Assembly (NCBI GenBank): GCA_030618905.1
Contig: JAUXCL010000065.1
Span: 1-11,654 of the forward strand
Source: Bacteroidales bacterium
GTDB lineage: Bacteria; Bacteroidota; Bacteroidia; Bacteroidales; B18-G4
Direction: 5' to 3'
Length of the DNA stretch: 11,654 nucleotides
Shown: positions 7,856 to 11,654 of the stretch, in pieces
How positions within the stretch are numbered: position 1 is the first letter of the stretch
Layout of the letters: every line of letters begins with the position of its first letter
The notes under the pieces: model-generated
Database searches by the model: none
The model's input: the letters and a program-made list of their open reading frames with translations, nothing else
What the model was told of the DNA's origin: nothing
Made by a program: the position numbers and the translations under genes

Positions 7856-7886
7856 CAAAAGTAAATGCATGTTAAATAAAATCCAA
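7856..7886 (-). promoter_or_regulatory. rex promoter (TTGG-N19-TACTTTTG)
   Basis: On the minus strand, TACTTTTG (7863-7856) matches the -7 consensus TAnnTTTG. TTGG (7886-7883), a one-base variant of the TTTG -33 box, lies exactly 19 bp upstream, the normal Bacteroidota spacing. The rex ATG is 38 bases downstream of the -7 box. This is the best two-box promoter in the window. Confidence 0.6.
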
Positions 7887-7891
7887 GAAAT

Positions 7892-7909
7892 TTGTGAAAA
7901 AAATAACAG
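7892..7909. promoter_or_regulatory. candidate Rex operator upstream of rex
   Basis: TTGTGAAAAAAATAACAG has the half-site layout of Rex operators: TTGTGA, six-base spacer, then TAACAG, compared with consensus TTGTGA-N6-TCACAA or the TTGTTA-N6-TAACAA variant. The right half differs from TAACAA only in the last base. It lies 5 bp upstream of the proposed -33 box of rex and 10 bp downstream of the hypB stop. Confidence 0.5.
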
Positions 7910-7924
7910 TGTTAATATTTAACA
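7910..7924. repeat. palindrome TGTTAA-TAT-TTAACA over the hypB stop codon
   Basis: A 15 bp inverted repeat with 6 bp arms around a 3 bp centre. It spans the last Cys codon and stop codon of hypB and directly abuts the candidate Rex operator. The half-sites resemble Rex half-sites, but the spacing is one base shorter than the usual operator. It could also be part of a weak terminator. Confidence 0.6.
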
Positions 7925-8722
7925 GGACTTTAACCAGTTTAACCAGAGATCAAGGCCTTTTTCCGTCTTAGCTGATAATTCAATAAACTCAAGATGATGG
8001 TTTACCTGCAGGGCATATTCTTTTGCTTTGTTGATGTCAAAATCAACATAGGGCAATAAGTCTGTCTTATTGATTATGCAGAGATCAGAAGTTTCGAACA
8101 TGGTAGGGTATTTCAGTGGTTTGTCTTCACCTTCTGTTACACTGATAATCACTACCCTTTTTGATTCTCCCAGGTCGAACATGCTGGGACATATCAGGTT
8201 ACCTACATTTTCTATAATGAGTACCGCATTGTTAGCCGGTTCCAGTTTCTTGACAGCCAAATTGATCATGTCTGCATCCAGATGGCATCCGGAGCCTGTA
8301 TTAACCTGTACCACAGGGGCACCCGCTTCCATTATCCTGTTGGCATCATGCATGGTTTGCTGATCCCCTTCAATAATATAGAGGTCCAAATCATTCTTAA
8401 GCTTTAAAATAGTTTTTTCAAGCAAAGTGGTTTTTCCTGATCCGGGGGAACTGACAAGGTTCAGCGTAAAAATTCCTTTTGCTTCAAAAAACCCACGGTT
8501 ACGTTCCGCCAGCAGGTTGTTTTTGTGAAGAATATCCTGTTCAACTGTGATTTCTTTTTCATGGCCATGATGATGTGATTCATCATGGTGATTGTGGCTG
8601 TGGTCATGATCATGATGATGGTCATGATGATGGTCATGTTGATGTTGATCATTTGAAGCTTCTTCTCCTGGTTTCCGAATCACAGGTCCGTCGGGTTGTC
8701 CGCATCCGCAAGTTCCACACAT
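7919..8722 (-). CDS. hypB: hydrogenase nickel incorporation GTPase HypB
   Basis: A 267-residue cytoplasmic GTPase that delivers nickel to the NiFe-hydrogenase large subunit, usually with HypA. Three metal regions are visible. MCGTCGCG at the N-terminus is the high-affinity CxxCxC nickel site. Residues 27-54 contain 17 histidines in 28 positions, a nickel-storage stretch as in rhizobial HypB. The G-domain site has Cys146-His147 (GSGCHLDA) and Cys178 (NLICP). GTPase motifs are PGSGKTT (93-99), IEGDQQT (117-123), ENVGNLICP (171-179) and NKTDL (218-222). It is a separate unit from hypCDE, 101 bp upstream of rex and divergent from the zinc-ribbon gene. The ATG is preceded by no Shine-Dalgarno sequence. 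The protein ends in Cys, with the codon inside a palindrome. Confidence 0.96.
   Translation of the reverse strand: MCGTCGCGQPDGPVIRKPGEEASNDQHQHDHHHDHHHDHDHSHNHHDESHHHGHEKEITVEQDILHKNNLLAERNRGFFEAKGIFTLNLVSSPGSGKTTLLEKTILKLKNDLDLYIIEGDQQTMHDANRIMEAGAPVVQVNTGSGCHLDADMINLAVKKLEPANNAVLIIENVGNLICPSMFDLGESKRVVIISVTEGEDKPLKYPTMFETSDLCIINKTDLLPYVDFDINKAKEYALQVNHHLEFIELSAKTEKGLDLWLNWLKSC
8611..8638. repeat. 12 bp in-frame tandem repeat coding for His-rich segment of HypB
   Basis: CATGATGATGGT occurs twice in a row (8611-8622 and 8623-8634) with a partial third copy. Read on the minus strand it encodes repeating Asp-His-His-His. Because the unit is four codons, copy changes would lengthen or shorten the nickel-binding stretch without a frameshift. 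Confidence 0.75.
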
Positions 8723-8754
8723 ACTTTATTGTTTTAGATAATGAATATGAATTG

Positions 8755-8762
8755 CAAAGGTA
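8755..8762 (-). promoter_or_regulatory. Bacteroidota-type -7 element of hypB (TACCTTTG)
   Basis: TACCTTTG on the minus strand fits TAnnTTTG and ends 32 bases before the hypB ATG. I see no convincing -33 box 19-21 bp upstream. Confidence 0.42.
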
Positions 8763-8852
8763 TTTAAAAAATCAAATGGGAATCAGGGTGGGGATCAGGC
8801 AATCTCAAGATTTTTTCAATTATTTTTACTCATTACTTGCATCACCTTGAAA

Positions 8853-8860
8853 TATTTTTG
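8853..8860 (+). promoter_or_regulatory. Bacteroidota-type -7 element of the zinc-ribbon gene (TATTTTTG)
   Basis: TATTTTTG matches TAnnTTTG, 50 bases before the ATG of the zinc-ribbon gene, predicting a leader of about 44 nt. No well-spaced -33 TTTG is visible. With 8755-8762 it makes the 188 bp spacer a divergent promoter region. Confidence 0.42.
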
Positions 8861-8899
8861 TATCTTAATCCTATTATATTCATTGCACTAATTGAAAAC

Positions 8900-8905
8900 A
8901 GGAGG
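8900..8905 (+). promoter_or_regulatory. strong Shine-Dalgarno sequence AGGAGG
   Basis: AGGAGG lies 5 bases before the ATG at 8911, optimal spacing. It is the only consensus ribosome binding site in the window; nearly all the other genes lack one. It fixes the start codon and suggests strong, leader-driven translation. Confidence 0.85.
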
Positions 8906-8910
8906 AAATT

Positions 8911-9321
8911 ATGCCCAAAAAAGTCTCGCTAAATGTGAAATGTCCATTTTGCAACAAAACCTTAATGGATGAAGGTCACTTGATTAACAACAAAAGAAGC
9001 ATCAGGATATTAATTGAAACTGCTGAGCATAAAAAGGGGACTATCTGGTTAAGTTCTATATATGGAGATTATAATTATACTTGTGATCTCAAAATACCAG
9101 AAGATGATGTTGCTATTATGTCTTGTCCACAATGCAAGAAAGAGCTGAACCGCAGCAAAGTGACTTGCGATGTTTGTGCCGCACCTATTGTCTCTTTTAC
9201 CTGCAGTGTTGGTGGCCGGGTAAGCATTTGTTCACGTGCCGGATGTAAAAACCATTATGTCGTATTCGAGAATCTTGATACGGCTGTCCGGAAATTTTAC
9301 GACGAGTACGGGTATAATTAA
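8911..9321 (+). CDS. uncharacterised cysteine-rich zinc-ribbon protein in the hyp locus
   Basis: A 136-residue soluble protein with no signal peptide or membrane segment. I do not recognise a named family. It has ten cysteines: CPFC (11-14), Cys58, CPQC (72-75), CDVC (86-89), Cys98 and CSRAGC (107-112) followed by KNHY. The CxxC pairs look like two or more zinc ribbons or a rubredoxin-like metal site. Between the first and second pair is a beta-rich stretch with WLSSIYGDY (46-54); the C-terminus (118-133) looks helical. It is encoded opposite to and between hypE (convergent, 55 bp) and hypB (divergent, 188 bp). It is not HypA: it lacks the N-terminal MHE nickel site and the fold order differs. 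From memory, similar CPFC/CSRxGCKNH proteins occur in other strict anaerobes; I cannot verify this. A metallochaperone, hydrogenase partner or small regulator are all possible. Confidence 0.85.
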   Translation: MPKKVSLNVKCPFCNKTLMDEGHLINNKRSIRILIETAEHKKGTIWLSSIYGDYNYTCDLKIPEDDVAIMSCPQCKKELNRSKVTCDVCAAPIVSFTCSVGGRVSICSRAGCKNHYVVFENLDTAVRKFYDEYGYN

Positions 9322-9365
9322 AATAGCCTGTCAATTTATAAGTTGATTAATCTTTGGATCGGATA

Positions 9366-9383
9366 TTGTTAATTAATTAACAG
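9366..9383. promoter_or_regulatory. Rex-like palindrome over the hypE stop codon
   Basis: TTGTTAATTAATTAACAG differs from the clostridial-type Rex operator TTGTTAA-N4-TTAACAA only in the last base; the inner 16 bp are a perfect palindrome. It overlaps the last codon and stop of hypE in the 55 bp convergent spacer with the zinc-ribbon gene. The position is odd for an operator, and an AT-rich palindrome could also be a weak bidirectional terminator or chance. Confidence 0.4.
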
Positions 9384-10399
9384 ATTCTCGGTAATTGCTC
9401 CCCGGACAGGACGTCCACAATCCTTTTTCCTCCTATAGCTGTATTGATCCAACTCTTTCCGGGGTGTTCGGACACCACCTCTCCAATGATTGCACTGTCC
9501 TTTCCAAGTTCATGGGCTTTCAATGCATCAAGAACCCGGGAAGCATCTGCATTATCCACGACGATAAGCACTTTGCCTTCATTGGCTACATAGAGTGGGT
9601 CAAATCCCAGCAATTCACAAATGCCCCTGACATTTTCATTAAGCAATAATTCTTCTTCGTTGATCAGGATGCCATATTCTTTATTGGCAGATAATTCGGC
9701 GAGGATAGTGGCCAGGCCGCCCCGTGTGGCATCGCGCATAAATTTTATCTTATCCGAAACCGCCAGGGCCTGCTCAATCAGCCCATTTAATGAAGCGCAG
9801 TCAGAATCGATGGAAGCTTTCAGGTTCAACTCATTCCTTGCACTCATAACAGCCATTCCATGGTCTCCAATGGATCCGTTAATGATCAGTTGATCGCCGG
9901 GCTTAATTCCTGAGCCGCTGCTAATTTCTTTATATCTGGTGTCAAGCGAGCCAATTCCTGTAGTAGTGATGAAGATCTTATCACACTTGCCTTTATTGAC
10001 CACCTTGGTGTCGCCGGTCACGATATGTACTTTTGCCTTTTTAGCTTCCAAAGCCATGGATTTTACAATCCGCTCCAGGTCAGAAAAAGGAAATCCTTCT
10101 TCGATAATGAAAGAACAGCTCAGGTATAATGGCTTTGCCCCGGAAACGGCAATATCATTCACCGTACCACAAACGGACAGTTTACCAATATCTCCCCCGG
10201 GAAAGAAAATGGGATCTACCACAAAAGCATCTGTTGTAAAAGCAATTTCATCATTTCCTAACTTAAGCAAAGCCGAATCTGTATGCCTGTCCAGGATGGG
10301 ATTGCTGAAATAATGCATGAAAAGTGAGGAGATGAGATCATGCATCAGTTGTCCGCCGCTTCCATGACCGAGTAATATGGTATCTGGTTTTTTTGCCAT
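9377..10399 (-). CDS. hypE: hydrogenase maturation protein HypE (carbamoyl dehydratase)
   Basis: HypE takes a carbamoyl group from HypF on its C-terminal cysteine and dehydrates it with ATP to a thiocyanate, the donor of the CN ligands. With the ATG at 10399 it has 340 residues. The PurM-like fold is shown by LGHGSGGQLM (10-19), TTDAFVVDP (55-63), VNDIAVSGA (80-88), VTGDTKVV (127-134) and RDATRGGLA (222-230). The protein ends in PRIC, with Cys340 the acceptor. The frame extends three codons to a TTG at 10408, which would leave only 3 bp to hypD and place AGG six bases upstream, so that start is possible. It follows hypD in a tight operon. The stop codon is covered by a palindrome. Confidence 0.95.
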   Translation of the reverse strand: MAKKPDTILLGHGSGGQLMHDLISSLFMHYFSNPILDRHTDSALLKLGNDEIAFTTDAFVVDPIFFPGGDIGKLSVCGTVNDIAVSGAKPLYLSCSFIIEEGFPFSDLERIVKSMALEAKKAKVHIVTGDTKVVNKGKCDKIFITTTGIGSLDTRYKEISSGSGIKPGDQLIINGSIGDHGMAVMSARNELNLKASIDSDCASLNGLIEQALAVSDKIKFMRDATRGGLATILAELSANKEYGILINEEELLLNENVRGICELLGFDPLYVANEGKVLIVVDNADASRVLDALKAHELGKDSAIIGEVVSEHPGKSWINTAIGGKRIVDVLSGEQLPRIC

Positions 10400-10411
10400 T
10401 TCATTCAATAA

Positions 10412-11491
10412 TTACCTGTTGTACCTGTAATACGCATGGCAGGCACCTTCATGAGAGACCATGCAGGCACCAACGGGCTCATTGGGTGTACAGGCTTTGC
10501 CAAATAATTCGCAATCTTTTGGTGTGATAAGTCCTTTCAGGATCTCCCCACAAATACAACCCTTGTCTTCCCTGGTTTCTTCAACCACTACAGTGAAGTT
10601 TTTTTCCGCATCAAAGCGGGCATATTTTTCATTTGGTTTCAATCCGCTTTTTTCCAGGACACCAAGTCCTCTCCACCAATCATCCCTTAACTCAAAAACA
10701 TCAGAAAGCATCTTTTGTGCTTTTTCGTTACCTTCCGCTTTTACAGCTCGCTTATACTGAATTTCCACTTTTGGATCATTATTTTCCATTTGCCTGACCA
10801 GCATATAAATTGATTGCATCAGATCGACAGGTTCAAAACCGGAAATAACGCAGGCCAGTTTATACCTGCTGGCTATGGCTTCATAAATGCCTGAACCGGT
10901 AATGGTGCTGACATGTCCCGGGGCAATATAGCCATCTATTTTTACTCCTTCATCAATGAGTGCCGCCATGGCAGGGGGCATCACTTTGTGTGAACTGAAC
11001 AGGAAAAAATTATTGATATGATCTCGTTCCGCATTTAAAATGGCTACAGCACTTGCGGGTGCCGTTGTCTCAAAACCAATACCCAGGAAAATTACCTTTT
11101 TATCAGGATTAAGTTTTGCAATTTTTATCGCATCCAGAACGGAGTAAACGATACGGATATCAGCGCCCCTGGCCTTTTCCTGGTCTAATGTCGATGTTGA
11201 TCCGGGCACCCTGATGAGGTCCCCGTAGGTAGTAATGATTACATCATCCAGCCTGGCATAAGCAATGGATTGGTCAATAAACTGACGGCTGGAAACACAT
11301 ACAGGACATCCGGGACCTGAGAGTAAACTGATATTATCCGGTATGATAGCTGGTATGCCATAGCGCTGTATCGACATGGTATGGCCACCACATACTTCCA
11401 TAAATGAAACCGGCTTTTTTGAAATTTTCCGGATTTCCTTTGCCAGGCTCAATACAAGCTCCTTGTTCCTGTATTCGTCGATATATTTCAC
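10412..11491 (-). CDS. hypD: hydrogenase maturation iron-sulfur protein HypD, GTG start
   Basis: HypD is the 4Fe-4S scaffold on which, with HypC, the Fe(CN)2CO unit is built. At 359 residues it is close to family length. Key sites are MEVCGGHT (31-38) with Cys34, SGPGCPVC (58-65) with Cys62 and Cys65, GFETTAPA, and the C-terminal cysteine region from CICGEI onward, including DCELFGKAC and GACMVSHEGACHAYYRY, which carries the iron-sulfur cluster. The start is GTG at 11491-11489, inside the sequence GTGA shared with the hypC stop, a 4 bp overlap typical of translational coupling. No Shine-Dalgarno sequence is close to it. HypE follows within 12 bp. Confidence 0.95.
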   Translation of the reverse strand: MKYIDEYRNKELVLSLAKEIRKISKKPVSFMEVCGGHTMSIQRYGIPAIIPDNISLLSGPGCPVCVSSRQFIDQSIAYARLDDVIITTYGDLIRVPGSTSTLDQEKARGADIRIVYSVLDAIKIAKLNPDKKVIFLGIGFETTAPASAVAILNAERDHINNFFLFSSHKVMPPAMAALIDEGVKIDGYIAPGHVSTITGSGIYEAIASRYKLACVISGFEPVDLMQSIYMLVRQMENNDPKVEIQYKRAVKAEGNEKAQKMLSDVFELRDDWWRGLGVLEKSGLKPNEKYARFDAEKNFTVVVEETREDKGCICGEILKGLITPKDCELFGKACTPNEPVGACMVSHEGACHAYYRYNR

Positions 11492-11654
11492 GTGCTGATC
11501 GGGTTTTCTTCCTGGTCAAGCTCTTTGTTCAGTTTTTCAAAATCTTTGAAGATCTCCAGTGTTTCCATTGCTTCCTTTTCACTTAATTTTTGGATGGCAA
11601 ACCCGGTATGCAATAATACATAATCTCCGACACCAACATCGTCAACTATTTGAA
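11488..11654 (-). CDS. hypC: hydrogenase maturation chaperone HypC, N-terminus cut by window edge
   Basis: The last 54 codons of a HypC/HybG/HupF-family chaperone, with the frame running from 11652 to the TGA at 11490-11488. VGVGDYVLLHTGFAIQKL (6-23 of the visible part) is the family's central beta-strand and signature, followed by a helical EKEAMETLEIF region. HypC binds HypD and then the hydrogenase large-subunit precursor, passing the iron centre on. Its N-terminal Met-Cys, where iron is held, is outside the window. The stop overlaps the GTG start of hypD, so hypCDE is one operon whose promoter lies to the right of the window. Confidence 0.9.
   Translation of the reverse strand, partial: QIVDDVGVGDYVLLHTGFAIQKLSEKEAMETLEIFKDFEKLNKELDQEENPIST

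Noticed and set aside
8570..8650. Repetitive catgatgatg-like DNA considered as a CRISPR or microsatellite locus
   Set aside because: There are no spacers; the pattern is explained by His and Asp codons of HypB, with only a short 12 bp repeat worth noting.
8911..9321. Zinc-ribbon protein considered as a divergent HypA
   Set aside because: HypA begins MHE and has a single four-Cys zinc loop in about 115 residues; this protein has neither the start nor the arrangement.
9322..9376. Intrinsic terminator between the zinc-ribbon gene and hypE
   Set aside because: No GC-rich stem followed by a T run; only AT-rich weak symmetry and the TTAATTAA palindrome are present.
9939..10313. 124-codon plus-strand open frame inside hypE
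   Set aside because: Antisense to conserved HypE motifs, with no independent evidence of coding.

Overview
The window reads as a piece of chromosome from an anaerobic or facultatively anaerobic member of the Bacteroidota. Three things suggest this. All six visible transcription-unit starts have a TAnnTTTG element, the -7 box typical of that phylum, just upstream. Shine-Dalgarno sequences are mostly absent. The gene set (Rex, carbamate kinase, NiFe-hydrogenase maturation genes, DASS transporter, MtaB) fits a fermentative lifestyle. The phylum call is inference; no rRNA is present.

Layout. (1) 1-3610, minus strand: a probable operon read leftward, mtaB (tRNA methylthiotransferase) > inositol monophosphatase-family phosphatase > DUF2061 membrane protein > NfeD-type membrane serine protease, which runs off the left edge. 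A heptanucleotide tandem repeat (3632-3687) lies directly upstream of the mtaB promoter element. (2) 3700-6131, minus strand: a two-gene unit, DASS/SLC13 transporter > EamA/DMT transporter, with a 19 bp gene overlap. (3) 6247-7191, plus strand: an orphan carbamate kinase (arcC), divergent from the transporters and convergent with rex. (4) 7188-7817, minus strand: the NADH/NAD+-sensing repressor Rex; its stop codon overlaps the arcC stop. (5) 7919-11654: a NiFe-hydrogenase maturation locus. hypC (cut by the right edge), hypD and hypE form a tight leftward operon. hypB with a His-rich nickel region is a separate leftward unit. Between hypE and hypB, on the opposite strand, sits a 136-residue protein with ten cysteines and probable zinc ribbons that I cannot assign to a named family.

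How they may work together. HypC/D/E build the Fe(CN)2CO part of the hydrogenase active site and HypB helps insert nickel. The CN ligands come from carbamoyl phosphate, which carbamate kinase could supply. Rex controls fermentative and hydrogen-related genes by sensing NADH, and two sequences resembling its operator lie in this block (7892-7909 and 9366-9383). The arcC-rex-hyp neighbourhood may therefore be a redox-controlled hydrogenase assembly region, but that link is inference. No hydrogenase structural genes, hypA or hypF are in the window.

No gene-free stretch exceeds 300 bases; the longest is the 188 bp divergent hypB/zinc-ribbon region (8723-8910). I saw no tRNA, rRNA, CRISPR array, insertion sequence or convincing hairpin terminator.
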